Source: Pseudopithomyces maydicus (taxonomy: Eukaryota; Ascomycota; Dothideomycetes; Pleosporales; Didymosphaeriaceae). Taken from it: a DNA stretch of 64,000 nucleotides. Shown here one piece after another: positions 1 to 12,374 of the stretch. Position 1 is the first letter of the stretch; every line of letters begins with the position of its first letter. A program made the position numbers and the translations under genes. The stretch is from assembly GCA_026873275.1 (NCBI GenBank), contig JANTUC010000001.1:248001-312000 (forward strand), given 5' to 3'. The notes under the pieces are model-generated. The model was not told where the DNA came from, did no database searches, and saw only the letters and a list, made by a program, of their open reading frames with translations.

Positions 1-3000
1 ATCCTTGAGATTCTTTTCAACGGCAGCTTTGTCTTTGTGCAACTGAACGTTTGATTCCCTCACAGCTACGATATCCTTTTGTATTTCCTGTGCAAGTGCT
101 TCTGCACGCCTCATTTTGCCAACCGCGGCGGCAGCGATGTCTTCCTGCTGTGCCAAGCCGGACTTGAGCTCAAGCAACTCGCGATCGTAGGCGGCAGCAT
201 TGCGCATAGCCGGCGACTCTGAGTGAGACAGATCCTCAAGCTTATCAGCCGCTTCCTGAAGGCGCACTTCCAGTCGTCTCTTCTCTTCGATGGCAGAATC
301 ACGTTCCGCGGCAATGTCATCGACGCTCGTACGAAGGTTCCGTACTTGGGAGAGCAGACTGACAATCTTGGATTGTGCCTCGTTGTGTGCATTCGCTGCT
401 TCATCTCGGGAGTTGGAAATGTCCTGAAGTGTCATCTCAAGTCGGCTCTTCTCTTTGGCCCAGGTTGATGAGTTGAGAACCTCATCATCCCACTTGCTTC
501 GCAACTCTTCGATTTCTTCCTTGAGACGGCCGTTTTCTTCACGAACGTAGAGCACATTTTCGCGCTCCATGTCAAGTTCGTGAGTCAAAGCCGACAACTC
601 AGTTTGATACTTCTTTCGAGTCTGTTCAATTGAGGTTTCCGTATCTTCAAGATCGTGCTCTCGCTGGTTCCTGTAGTCTTCGAGCTCGTTTTGGAGACGT
701 TTCTTCGCTTGTAGAGCACTCTCAAGGTCGGTGGAGAGGTCTTCCACGCGTTCTTCTTGTCGTTGCAGCTGTCGTTGGAGGTCCTCGACCATGCCATCCA
801 TTTGCTTACGATCCACCATCACTGTAGCGCACGTCTCTTCTGCTTCTCTTGCCTGACTTCTCGCAAACTGCTCCGCTCTAGACGCCTTCAACACTGCGAT
901 CTCGGCCTGTTCAAGTTTGTTGAAGTAGTCGTCTGCACGATTCTTGTACAAATCTAGGCTCGAGGTGATATCGATCAGTTTGGATCTCTCGTCATCCAGC
1001 TGGATCTGCAGATCAGCGAATTCCTGAAGGAGATTCTCATGGTTAACCTGCAGCTCTTCCCGCTCATCGAATAGTTCGTTGAGCTCAGATTTGACGTCTC
1101 GAAGTTCCACCTCCATGGAGACCTTGGCGTGTTTGATTTCATCAAATGAAGTCTTCGCCTCGGCAAGTTCATGTATGGTGGCGTTGTGTGCCTGCAACAA
1201 AGCCTTCCTAGACTGTTCTTGTGAATTCAAGAGGTCGAAGAGCTCTTCATGTGACTTCGTCTGCACTTCGTTATATGACAGCTCCCTGACCTCAAACTAT
1301 GCTCTAGCGAAGAAACCTTCTTGGCGGAGTCGTCCAACATGTCATGCAAACGGAAGTTCTCACGTTCGAGCTTCTGCACACGTCGGACCGAAGGGCTATC
1401 ATCTTGCCAGCCATTGCGAACAGGGGACCGATCCAGTTGACCTTGGAGGTGTCTGTTGCGCATCTCCGACATCTGTAGCTGGTTTTGGACTTGCTCCAGC
1501 TCCGCAGCTAGGTCCATGCGATTGTTCAGAATGACAGTGTCCACTGTACGGTCTGATCTTGCCGAGGTGTTGGTAGCATTGCTGATATGTCTCTGGTTCG
1601 TTGGCGTGTTCGTTTGCGAGAACGGCTTACGAGTCTCGCTATCCTTACGCTGGTGTGTGGGAGATCGGCGGCCGTTCACTTGACTGCTGTTCATTTCCTC
1701 CAACAAGGCACGCTTAGAGTTAGCATGACGCGTGTCCATTTCGACCAGCTCGCCCTCATGTCTATCACGTAGCTCGTCGAGCTGGGATTCGGCTCGTGAA
1801 TAACGTTCTACAGCCACGCGTAGAGCCTGGTTTGCAGCCTCCAAGCGCTCAGCCATATCAACAGCCCTGGTAATGTCAGGCTTGGCCGCTTCGTATGTGA
1901 TGGCAGTCTCGGTCGCATCAGGGCTGAAGACCTTTCGGAGAAGGACAAGCTGTTGGCGGCACTCCTCCAGCTCGCTGTTGCTGCTGTCCAGAGCCGATTG
2001 AGCAGCACGTGTATTTGCTTGAGCCTGTGTACGTAACTGCCTTTCGCTTTCCAGTTTCCGGTTCGCCTCTGCCAGCTGCAGGCCAACAGTAGACGATGCT
2101 TTCTCGGCATTCTGGCTGGTCTTGTGCTGCCTCGTTATCTCATGGTTCAAATCCTCCAAGCTGAGCGAGAGCTTCTCCTTCTGCTTTTCTAAAGAGGCAA
2201 TTGTCAGCTGGGAGTCCTCCAGCTGGTAGGTCAGGCGTTTGCTCTCCTCTTCGGCCTTGCCCTTTTCAGCTGTGAGTTGTGCGATACGAGAACGCTGAGA
2301 GTCACCAGCTCGTGAATTAGATCGAGCGATGTCCAGGTTTTTCTGTTGTAGTTTGTTCAACAAAGCGCGGTTATCGTTTTCAGAAGCAGTCAGGCGGCCT
2401 TTGATTGTGACCAATTCGCGCTCGAGACGTTCTTTCTGTTGATCGTTGCGCTGCTTGAAGGACTCAGAGTCACCGAGCATCTGTGTAAGGTTATGCACCT
2501 GTTCGGCAAGATCGGCTTTTTCCGCTTCTAGCTGATCCAGCTGTTGGTCTTTCGCCTCAAGCTCTTTCTCTTGGGCCGCTTGTCGTTCTGTTGCTAGCCT
2601 ACTTTGCGTGCGTTCCGCGGCTGCATCGGCATCTAACTTCTCCTCTTGCAGCACAAGATATTTGTCGCGCAAACTACGAAGTTCGTTTTGATAGTCTTTC
2701 CGCTCCTTTTCAACCAATGCCCGAGACTCGGTAGCCCTGCGCAATACATCCTGCTGAACGTACATCTCCTTTTCAATGGTGATTTTGGACTCATTCAAAG
2801 CATCGTAATCACGCTTTAACGTGTCATACTTGTGTTCGCCAAGCAATTCGACGTCGTCTCGGGACTGGCGTTCACGGCTAAGCTCGCGCTGGACTTCAAA
2901 GAGCTGATTCTTAAGATCCTCAATCTGCTCTTCAAGCAGTCTCCTTCCCTCACCCGATTTGGCATCTTCAGATATTTTCTCTTCCAACAAGCGCTTCGCG

Positions 3001-6000
3001 TCTGCAACTTCACGTTCAAGCTGCTGCTTTTGCGAATGCATGGCATCAAGTTCTGCCTTTGCATCTCGAAGACGGCTTTGTAGGTCGTCGTGTTTCGTGA
3101 CTAGAGTTCGCTTTTCGCTGTCAAAAGTCTGGCGATCTGACTCGTAGGTCTTCAGGTCAGTTTTAAGAATTGCCAATTCGCTTTCTTTGCGCCTTATCAA
3201 ATCCTCGTAGCTCGTGGATGTAGAGGACAGATCGGCAATCTGCTGGCGTACTTGGCGGTTCTCGTCTAGGAGTTCCTTCACCTGCTGCTTCGTGGCTTGC
3301 AATTCTTTCGTCGAGGCTGCTAGCTTGATGTCCAAATCCTGGTCTGTCTTCAAAAGTTTCGCCTCAAGGTCCTGAAGCTTTCGATCTTTCAAAGACAGGT
3401 GGCTCTTCAGCATTTTCATTTCTTGATTCAAGGTTTCTTCTGCTTGAACGTGTTCAGACCTTGCGTTCTCCAACTCGAGTAGTTGCTGATCCAATTTGGC
3501 CAACTGCTCCTCAAGATCTTGCTTCTCGCCCTCCAGAGTCCCAATTATTTGTCCGGCCTGTTCAAGCTCGTTCCGCCAAACTTCGGCTTGGTCTTCTGCC
3601 TTTTTCTTAGCTTCCATAAGAACATCCAACTGGTCTTCCAGTTTATCTTGGTCCTCGATGGCTTCAGCAAGTTTCTCGGAGAGCTCAGTTTCGCGGAGTT
3701 GGAGGCGTTTGAAGATTTCCTCCTTGTCGAGAGCTAACGCACGTTCGCTTTCTAGGGTCTTCTGAATGCGCTGTATATCCATCTCCGCGCGACGGCGGTC
3801 ATCTTCAACTCGCTGTCGGTCCTCTGCTTCCTGCTGCATCTTTTCTTCTAGCTGCTGAATCATGTCGTCGCGTTTCTTGACCTCGGCAGCCTGACGTGTG
3901 GCTCCTAACATGGGTCGCATACGAACGAAGAGTCTCCACCAAGGATTAGACTGCAGGTCAAGGTAGACCTGAAAGTTGCGTTGGATGATCCGCGTTGCTT
4001 CGGCTCGATAGAGGCGTTTGTGGGCAATACGACGTTGAATGAACCCTCTAGCAGCTGATTGGAATCGAGTCATGATGTCGCGAATCAGAGCGTCACGTTG
4101 TTCCTCCAATTCTGCAAGAACACCTGCACGGAAGAACACCTTTGTGATACCCACCCGGTAGAGAGCAGTGTCCAGATGAAGCTTCTCGAGGATCATCTTG
4201 GCAGCGACCTGGCCCTCAAGATAGCCTTTGGGTAAGTCGTTGCAAAGAACTTCGTATCGTTGTCTGAATTCCACGAAGAGAAGTCGATTGGGGAACCCAG
4301 TCCGTGCAATTCTGATACCTTCAAGCACACCATTGCACCGCAACTGGTCAAGGACCAACGGAGCACTGAACTGCTTTGGCCGTTTCTTGTGGTTGGGAAG
4401 AATGCAACGCACGAAATGAGGATGTGTCGAGTGCAACTGTGTCATCAAACTTGATAGTTGTTCTTTGTGTCGTTGAGCAACGGTACGGAAAAGACCTTTC
4501 TTGACACGACTCCGGCCACCACCGAGGTCATCGTCGGCATCTGCGCAGTCTGCGAAAAGGTTCGCGACATGTTTGTCTGTAGAGCCAGCAAGTAGGCGAG
4601 TAACGTTGTCGTTCAATGGATCCTTGTTCTTTTCCAGCCAACCTTCTGTGGAGTACTCAACTTCAGCAGCGTAATGTGTAAGCATAAAGCCTTGGTTCAA
4701 TAAGGAACGCTTGTATTTTGTGCTTTTGCGATCCCATAGAGAATGAAGTTTCTCAGTGAAGCTCTTGTCGGTAGCTTTGGGCATGACACTGTCCTCGTCG
4801 AGGCAAGAGAAGATACCGATGGGATTTGGAAGTTCGATAAGGTCGATTGTTGGTTGCAGGTCACGACCAAAGTCAATGAACTTCCACTCAATTTGTTCGC
4901 GGGCATACTCCTCCTGCTCAAGAACGAACATGTGGTGGTTGAAGAATTGCTGCAGTTTCTCATTGGTATAGTTGATGCAAAGTTGTTCAAAGGAGTTCTC
5001 CTCGAAGATTTCGAAACCGGCAATATCAAGAACGCCAATGAAGTGGGAATCATCACCGCCCGACCCTGTCCGATCCAGTTGGCTGTTTATGCGGTCGACG
5101 AGATCGCCAAAGCCACGTTCATAAATACCCTTGGCAAGGGCATCGATTGCGAGATTGACCTGTTCTGGGGTTTGCACCTTCTCTACCCATTCGCGGCCGG
5201 CCTTGACACGTGGGTGTAACAGAGCCTTGACGAAGTCGTCCATGGGAATTCCTAGAAGTTGGCACACTTTACGTGCCTGCTCGATCGATTCGGGGTCGAA
5301 TGCAGCCTGGTCAGCCCGTCGGCTCTCTTTGATAGCTTTGAGATTGCCTAGCTGCAGGACGGCAGCAACTGTCTTCAAAATTGAAGCCTGATCTTTATCC
5401 GAGAAGTTCATGACATGGAAAGCTTCAATAAGCATATTCCATTCTTCCTGGTCCGAGACGCCTGCAATGGCATCGTTACCATGTTTGGTGTAATCGAAGT
5501 CTTCCACGTCAAGGCCGCCCAATAGGAAGTCCCGCTTCATCTGTTGGTCGGCACCGCGGAGGAGTTGGTAAAATACATGGTAGTTGCGTTCGTTGGCATT
5601 AAGTCGTACGACTCGTGACTTCTCGAGTAAGTACCAGTCGATGTAGGCACCGGCGATCTGGCCAGTGCGTGTGAATTCAATTCGAATGAATTTACCAAAA
5701 CGTGACGAGTTGTTATTTCGCACGGTCTGAGCGTTACCGAAGGCTTCGAGGATGGGATTCGCGCGGAGGATTTGTTCGGAGAGGTTGGAATGCTGTTTCC
5801 CACCAGACTTTGCTCGAGGTGTATCGGAGGTTGCAACAGCGGCAAGGTACTGAATAACTTTTTTGGTGTTCTCTGTTTTACCAGCACCAGACTCTCCACT
5901 GTAGCGCGTCAGCTTTGGGTTTGCATAAAGAAAAATGTCGCGTACGTTACTAGAATGCTCTGATTTGCACCTTCGTCGACCAAGTTCCGAAAGGCTTCGT

Positions 6001-6778
6001 CGGCCATGGCGAAGATGTGTGGCTTGGTCTCTTCCCTTCCCCGACCCCGATACATGTTGGTGTATTCTCTGGAGTATATGGGAAGCGGACAGTAGGGATT
6101 TACTGTGACAAGGAACAAGCCGGAATAGGTCTAAACAGTGTCAGCGAAAGGAGTGTAGGCGGGGGTGGTACGACGCACATATATCAGATCGGCCTGGTAT
6201 CGCATGTGCAGGTTGTGGATGACGGAGGGCTCGTTGAGATGTGTGAGCTCGGCCATGTCGTTGGCTTTGTCGAATTTGGCGGGATTGACCTTGTCCACCG
6301 ACTCGGCGTCGATGTCGTGTTGCTCGCCGTTGTCACACTGCACGAGCAGACGCCCTCCCGGCAGGTCTTCGACGACCCAGCCTCGGACGAAAGCCGTCTT
6401 GGGATCTCGTAGCCAGACATAGCGCTTGCCCGAGAAGTCGTTTTCCCCCTCGATGCCGCGCACCTCTGGCACGTCCTGGGTGCCGTCGGCGATGAACTGT
6501 GGGGCGAAGGTGCCGGCGGGCGTGCTGTTGCGGTTCGAATTGGCCCGCAATCGTGTGGAATCGCTGCGGCCCAACAGCGGACTGCTCAGCTGGGTGAGGG
6601 ACTGGTTGCGGGCGTGTGTCATGGCTTGTGACGGCTGCTCGGCCAGCGGAGACGAGACGAGAGCAGACTTGGGCCGGGGCGAGAGCGGTGCAGGCACAGC
6701 GGCGGGCGAGGGCGAGGATGCATTCCTGGCGAAGGGGCTGTTGCGCCATCGGGGCCCGGTGGGCGCGGGTGCGCTCAT
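1..6778 (-). CDS. myo2: Type II myosin heavy chain (partial, left edge)
   Basis: Conventional myosin heavy chain, the motor of the cytokinetic actomyosin ring. The start is the ATG at 6776-6778 with a Ser/Pro/Ala-rich head extension and an SH3-like N-terminal motif (FSGKRYVWL), followed by the motor. Introns are at 6131-6178 (48 nt) and 5899-5945 (47 nt); the second splits the P-loop exon and joins ILVT to GESGAGKT (about residues 261-270). Switch I NNNSSRFGKF, switch II DIAGFEIF and one IQ-type segment (about 4000-4090) follow, then about 1300 residues of coiled coil that are still open at base 1. At least 2228 codons are present, near the usual fungal Myo2 length, so only the tail end is missing. 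One base is missing near 1284-1286: frame SSLEHSLRSG must continue as ELSYNEVQTKSHEE one frame over. A 56-nt intron could mimic this, but both flanks look coding. It is divergent from the Red1-like gene. Confidence 0.95.
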
Positions 6779-7663
6779 GGCGGTGTTGATATGTGGGTGC
6801 TAGGCGTTACCTTGATGGATCCGCAAGGCGCATGGTATGCGGAGGGTAGGCAGACAGGAAAAAAGGAAGAGGAAACGCCGGTACAGGGCCCCAATTACTA
6901 CTACTATGTACAACTATGCGGCGACCGGGCGGCGAGAGAGGAGGGTGGGTCCAGCTGCGTGGTGACGGCGGGATGCGTGGTGTTTGTTTACGTCGGCTGC
7001 GCTCGAGCCTCCCCAGACCCATCGCCTAGCGACCTGGGGCACGCACATCTGGCGCGTCGCCCATCGGCCATCGCCCACTCACCCACCTGGGCACCGCACC
7101 GACCGAGCCCGCCCGCCCGCGTCCCGGGCCGACTCTTACGCCGCCGCGAGCTTTCTCATTCGAGCGCGTCTTTTGCAGCACCAGCAGCCAGCACCGGCAC
7201 CGGCACCACCACCATCACCAGCAGCGGTATCATCACCAGCTTTACCTGCCACCCGCCAGCAGCACCACCTGCCGCCTTGGGCCGACTCGTGCGCCGCCGC
7301 GAGCTTTCTCATTCGAGCGCGTCTTTTGCAGCACCAGCAGCCAGCACCGGCACCACCACCACCACCAGCAGCGGCATCATCACCAGCTTCACCCGCCACC
7401 CGCCAGCAGCACCACCTGCCGCCCCGGGACGACTCGTGCGCCGCCGCAAGCTTTCTCATCCGAGCGTGTCTTTGCCGCAGCAGCAGCCAGCAGCAGCGAG
7501 CACCGGCACCACCACCCGCGCCATCACCTTCACCCTCACCACCTTCGCCCGCCGCCCGCCGCCCGCCGCCCGCGCTGGACATGTGTAGCCCGTGATCGCC
7601 ATCTCACCCATCGTCCGCGCACAACCTGCGACGCCCGCCTGTGCAGACGCGCCCGCACCCGCC
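6779..7663. promoter_or_regulatory. Bidirectional promoter/5'UTR region, myosin and Red1-like genes
   Basis: This 885-bp divergent intergenic region must carry the promoters and leaders of both flanking genes. It is strongly GC-rich and holds a three-copy tandem repeat (separate entry). Long open frames exist on both strands here, but they follow the repeat and base composition and do not resemble a protein family. I see no clear TATA box. Confidence 0.6.
7128..7570. repeat. Three-copy ~150-bp tandem repeat in divergent promoter
   Basis: Copies begin at 7128, 7280 and 7428 (spacing 152 and 148 bp), each opening with a variant of GCCGACTCGTGCGCCGCCG and then GAGCTTTCTCATTCGAGCG. The first two copies are nearly identical. 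The third is diverged and degenerates into CAG/CAC-rich sequence by about 7570. The unit contains internal CACCAGCAG/CACCGG microrepeats. Confidence 0.85.
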
Positions 7664-10600
7664 ATGGCGACCAACTGGCAGCCGCCCTTCGGCCTGCCCT
7701 TTCCCCCATTTCCTCCGCCTGCTGCCCAGCAACCGCCACCTCACCCGCACCAGCAGCAGCACCACCCGCACCAGCCGCGCTCCGACGGTCAGGGCCCTCC
7801 TTCCGACGCGTACCAGCAGCCCGCGGCCTTCTTTCCCCCGCCACCGCCGCCGTCACACATTCCTGGGCTGAACCTGCAGGCGCACAACCAGAACGCCCAC
7901 AGCCAGAACGCGCACCAGGCTCAGTTCCCGCAAGCCTGGCCGTCGACCTTCCCCACTCCCGAGCAGCTCAACCAGTGGAGCCAGTTGCAGATGGACATGC
8001 AGCATCTTCCTTTCATGATGATGCAGAACCCGCCACCGCTACCCGGCCTCGGCTTTGCCCCGAACCATCCGTCTCAGTCGCCCTTCCAGCCTGCAACACC
8101 CACTCAGCCATTTCCCCCACTGCCAAACAATCTGCCTCCCGCACCCTACCCACAAGCCGCTTCGCAGCCGCTGCCTACCCCGAACCGTCCGTTCACCCAG
8201 AAGGAACGCGTCGCCGATGTTATGGACAGCGAGAAGGAGGAGGGCGAGGTCAGTGAAGGTGGATCCAATTCTCCCGCTGTCAATGGTCGCGGTCGTCCAG
8301 AGCCTCCGCGTTCCGTTCCACCAAGTGCGCTCCGTCTTGCGAATGAGCCCGTGGCTGCCCGACAGGAGCCCTATGATCCCGGCCATCCAGCAGTGAACCG
8401 AGCTGCGCCGCAATCGAAACCCACAGCGCCGGCCAAAAGCCTTGTCAAAACCATCGCCCAGCAGCGAGCCGAAGCAAAAGATTTCATCAAGCTCCTCCAC
8501 AAGAACAACATCGGCTACCATGCCCTGGCAGCAGAGGGTCTGGATGAAGGACCATTGCGGGACCTCTATCAAAGCTTGAATCTTCCCTCAGCACCAGTGC
8601 AAGTGCCATCAGTTCCCAAGGCCAATAATGCACCACAGCCCAGCTTGCGGAATGGAGTCAACAACGTAGCTAGCCCCAGTGTACCGACGTCGACTGGCTC
8701 AAATCCAATTACTCCGGTGAACACCAGTACTCCACCAGCTAAATCCGTCCCCTCCCTGTTCAGGGAAATCGCGCAGAATATCTCAAGCGGTTACAAGCAG
8801 CCAAGAAGGGTAAACAGAATGGAGGTACAAAGGTTACGTCGCCCCAGAAGACTCCTCCTCCCACTGCAACCGCTTCAAAATCGCCACCTGTGCCCCAAGG
8901 TCCTGCACTTGCGAAACGGGCTCAAGAGCTCGCTGAAGCAGAGAAAAAAAGGCCAAGACCACTGAGCTGATTCGAAAACGTATCGAGGCCCTGAAGAACA
9001 GCTCCTCTTCTCCCGCATCTACTCCTACCGCAATTCCTTTGCATCCGGCCCATAAGCAGGCCGATGCATCGTCTTCTACTTTCAGTGCTTCTACACCTCA
9101 AAACGTACCTCCCTCCCCATTCGGCAACATACCAGGCCTCTTTATGAACTCATCCCCTACTGTGCCACAGAACCAGGCTCCTATTACTCCTGGTCCAGGT
9201 AGCCGTAAGCGGCCGAGGTCTCCAACTATGGACAGTCCTGGGCTTCCGCTTGATGGGATCATTGCACAAGACACGGTCGGATCAGTCCCGTCCCAGGCGA
9301 CTCCCACTCAGAATGCATCTACACGGGGCAGCCATACTTTGCCGATTCTACCTGGGCTTCAGTCTCGTCCTGCATCTGTGAAACCGTCCGTGTCCGGTAT
9401 CAGCACCCCGGGTCCTCAAACACCTTCCAGTACTGCTCGCAGCCAAGAGTTGGACGAGAAAGCCAAGAAACAGGCCGCTTTGAAAGAGCGTCTGCAAAAG
9501 AAGATAGAGGAGCAGAAACGTGAATCTGAGCGACGTTTGGCAAGCGTGCAGAATTCTCCGAACTCACTGGTACAGCAGTCACCGGTTCCACCAGCATCGG
9601 GGAGTGTTCAGGATATGTCCAGGGGACCGAAGCGACGCCGAAAGGTGGATGTTGAGGCAGAGCAATCTGCTGTAGACTCTGAGATTGCAGAAAATACCGC
9701 CAGGTTGGCACAGATCACGAAGGAGTTGGAATTGCTGAACGCGAACGATGCAAAGTTGCGACGGGACAAAGAAAGGCTCCAAGCAGAATTAGAGAGCATG
9801 GGTATTGATACCGAAGGGATGCCCCATGCGGAACTTCAGGCCAGGCGAGATGAAATTGAGCGTGAACAGGAAGCAGCTCCCAGCGCACTACAGCCGCCAA
9901 GCAATCTCGCCATTAAACCTGTGTCTACATCGACGCAATCAGCTACAGTACCAAATGATTCCGCATCAGAGCAGGCTCCCGCCAACACCGAAGGTGCCTC
10001 GCGATATATGTCGCAGTCGAACGGCAATCAGCAATTCGTCTCGGCAGGCATCCCCGGGCTCAGTGCCTCATACTCGCAGGAGTATACACCGTCGCAGAAG
10101 TCGCAGAAGCACAGCACGTTTGATCAGCCTGCCGCAATGCGAGGAAACACAGATCCATCAGTGAAGCTTGCACCAGCAAAACCGGTGGCTGTTCTCTCTG
10201 AACGCGACGCCAATTCAGATAAACCAATGACCCCGGTCGACGACGAAGAAGACTTCTATTCACCCGAGCCTGTCGCCGTTGCTTCTGTGCTTGATCAATC
10301 AGAGTCTACGTCTGCATCCTTAACCCAGACAAAGTCTCTATCCGAAGAAGGCGAGATGATCATGTCAGAGTCCGAGGAAGAGGACTATGAGCCAGAAGAA
10401 ATTCTGGAACCACAAATCAATACGCACAATGCCATCAACGATGGTCCAGAGCAGATGTCAATAGCAGCGAGCTCCCAAGCTTCCCCGGCGCCCTTGCTAT
10501 CTGTCTCGCAAACCCTGACCGAAGAGGAAGACTCCTACGAACCCCCAGATGCTGACCAGCCAATGCTAGATGTTGATTCCGATGCAGAAGTTGCTGGAGA

Positions 10601-11396
10601 GGAAGACATGGATATGTCTTCATCTGATGACTCCGACTCAGACTCAGACTCAGATGCGTCTTCAAAGTCGTCCATTAAAAGATCGAACGACCCAACTCCT
10701 GCATCCAACAGCAAGAATGCGGAATCCTCTGTGACTGTCGCTGACGATTTAGCACCACAATTGCGACCTGTAGTCTCAGCAGTAGAGTCGACATCAGATC
10801 ATCCAAGCCAGGCTTACGTGAGTGAGGATAGCGTAAGTGAATATTATTCAGCGTGGATTTGTCTGACCTTTCCAAGGATAAAAAGCAAGACAAGACTGAC
10901 CCAAAAACGTTTGTACCGTATGAGAGCCCTCTGAGGCTTTTCAAATCGTACCGATACCACCCGAACTTTTCACAAAACGTTTCTAGCGGGTATTTGTCGA
11001 TGACCTACAGCCATCAGATTGATCCCATGAAAGAATTGTGTGCAACCGAGGCTTCAGGAGAGCCTTGTAGCGGTGCGAATTGTTCCTTCCAGCATTACCG
11101 GGACATGGAAATAACCGGTGCGTCCCCGGCAGCGGCCTTGTTCTTACGTGTACCTGGTTCTCCTTGTACGCCGACTGACATGAACACTCTATTTAGGCGA
11201 GAAGCTTCTAGTTCAACTCGGTACTGCAAATCCTGGAAAGACGCTGGAAGAACGGCAGCGCTGGAACGATGGCCTGCGAAGTGTGCTCAAGGACCTGCGG
11301 CAGAAGAACACGAGGGATCCCAATGGCATTGCCATGGAGATTGCCAACTATCGCCGCCAGTTCTTGCAAGACGATTCCCGAGTGGTCAATCTATGA
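7664..11396 (+). CDS. Red1/ZFC3H1-like zinc-finger RNA-elimination scaffold
   Basis: About 1182 residues, low-complexity and Pro/Gln-rich at the N-terminus, with an acidic KEEGEVSEGG patch, a conserved helical segment (KDFIKLLHKNNIGYHAL), short coiled coils, an Asp/Ser-rich stretch, and a C-terminal C-x8-C-x4-C-x3-H finger (C-ATEASGEP-C-SGAN-C-SFQ-H) of the zf-C3H1 type. That finger is the hallmark of ZFC3H1 and S. pombe Red1, scaffolds that feed nuclear RNA to the exosome with Mtl1/Mtr4. Start chosen at 7664 (gccATGgcg). Introns: 8717-8763 (47 nt, phase 0), 10818-10876 or 10833-10876 (two in-frame donors, GTGAGT and GTAAGT), 11118-11196 (79 nt). One base seems missing in the A7 run 8944-8950 (EAEKK to AKTTELIRKR); a 62-nt intron 8890-8951 with a purine-rich acceptor is the alternative. 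The family call rests on the finger and overall layout. Confidence 0.75.
10818..10876 (+). other. Intron with two competing in-frame donors
   Basis: Donor GTGAGT at 10818 and donor GTAAGT at 10833 both pair with the acceptor ending at 10876 (branch CTGAC at 10863-10867). Both are phase 0 and lie 15 nt apart, so use of the distal donor adds five codons (V-S-E-D-S) just upstream of the zinc finger of the Red1-like protein. The 44-nt form is near the lower size limit of introns in this window (43 nt). Confidence 0.6.
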
Positions 11397-12374
11397 CCCT
11401 GTAGAGCGGATGACCATTTGACTGTTCCATTTCGAGCGTGGCATGAACGCGTCGTGCGGCTTGCTGAACGACACGCGTATCTTCCGTCACGCCCGATCTT
11501 CTCTCCCAAAGTGCTCACTCCGATCCTATCCCCCTTCTCTTCTTTGCCTTACTACTATACCCTGACCTTTCTGGTCGGCATTCGTGAATACCACCGGTAT
11601 ATAGTCTGATACTTGTTTGGATTCTTTGGAGCATCGATACCCCTGCATAACATTTGGCGTTGGTTTGCTTATCACCATCACCGTAGGTGGTCGAGGTAGG
11701 CTCGAGTCTTTAGTTGCTCGTTGACACGTACCTTGGGTATCGCCTTGGCTCTTTGGCACCACAGCATCATCATTGCAATGGCCAATGATGGTGCAACAAG
11801 ATTTATGTGAGTCTTGTTGGTTGCGAGCTGGGCGGTGAGCGGTATTGGTCAAAGGAGACTGATGGCGATAGCAGTGGGGATGATAGTGAAGTACGTAGTA
11901 GACTGCCGGTAATGCATTTACTGTTCGAAGCCTTTTCCATTTGCATTGTGTTCATGTCTCTAGCTTCTGGGGTTCTCTTAACTCCCGCGGAACAGCGGTG
12001 CTGCGCTGAGTACCATTGTGAAATCTTTGGCATGCCTAAGATAAATTCGTGGCTGCTTTGCTCGTTCCTCGGACAGGTGAATTTTGGGCGCTTAGTTGGG
12101 TTAGCCTGGCACATTGAGTTGTGGCTGTGCCGCTGTACCGCTGTGCCGCTGTGGTGCAGGCAGTCTTCGTATTAGAACGGGCATGTCGTGCGGATCGTTT
12201 TGAAGTCTTGCCAGGCAACAACTTTTGTACCTTGCTGCCAACTCAAAGTACATATACGTGGCTTCGAGCAGACTATTCTTTAGTTCCATCGATTCATGTC
12301 GCTCTGGGGTTGTGGCCTCTTTCTCTCTCCCTATTTTTGACACGTTTGCACGTACGATTGCCATACAACATACC
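11397..12374. other. Intergenic, Red1-like 3' end to Arf-like promoter
   Basis: About 980 bp without a supportable gene; short frames on both strands lack family resemblance. It should hold the 3'UTR of the Red1-like gene and the promoter of the Arf-like gene. A short microrepeat (GTGCCGCTGTACCGCTGTGCC, about 12126-12146) is the only simple structure noted. Confidence 0.6.

Noticed and set aside
1225..1320. A 56-nt intron explaining the myosin frame change
   Set aside because: It would remove VSSLEHSLRSG and ELSYNEVQ, which both fit the coiled-coil tail as I know it; donor and branch site are weak. Kept only as an alternative.
6791..7588. 265-codon + strand open frame and a 148-codon - strand frame over the promoter repeat
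   Set aside because: Both are open only because of the GC-rich tandem array. They read as Ala/Pro/Arg low complexity, differ between repeat copies and resemble no family.
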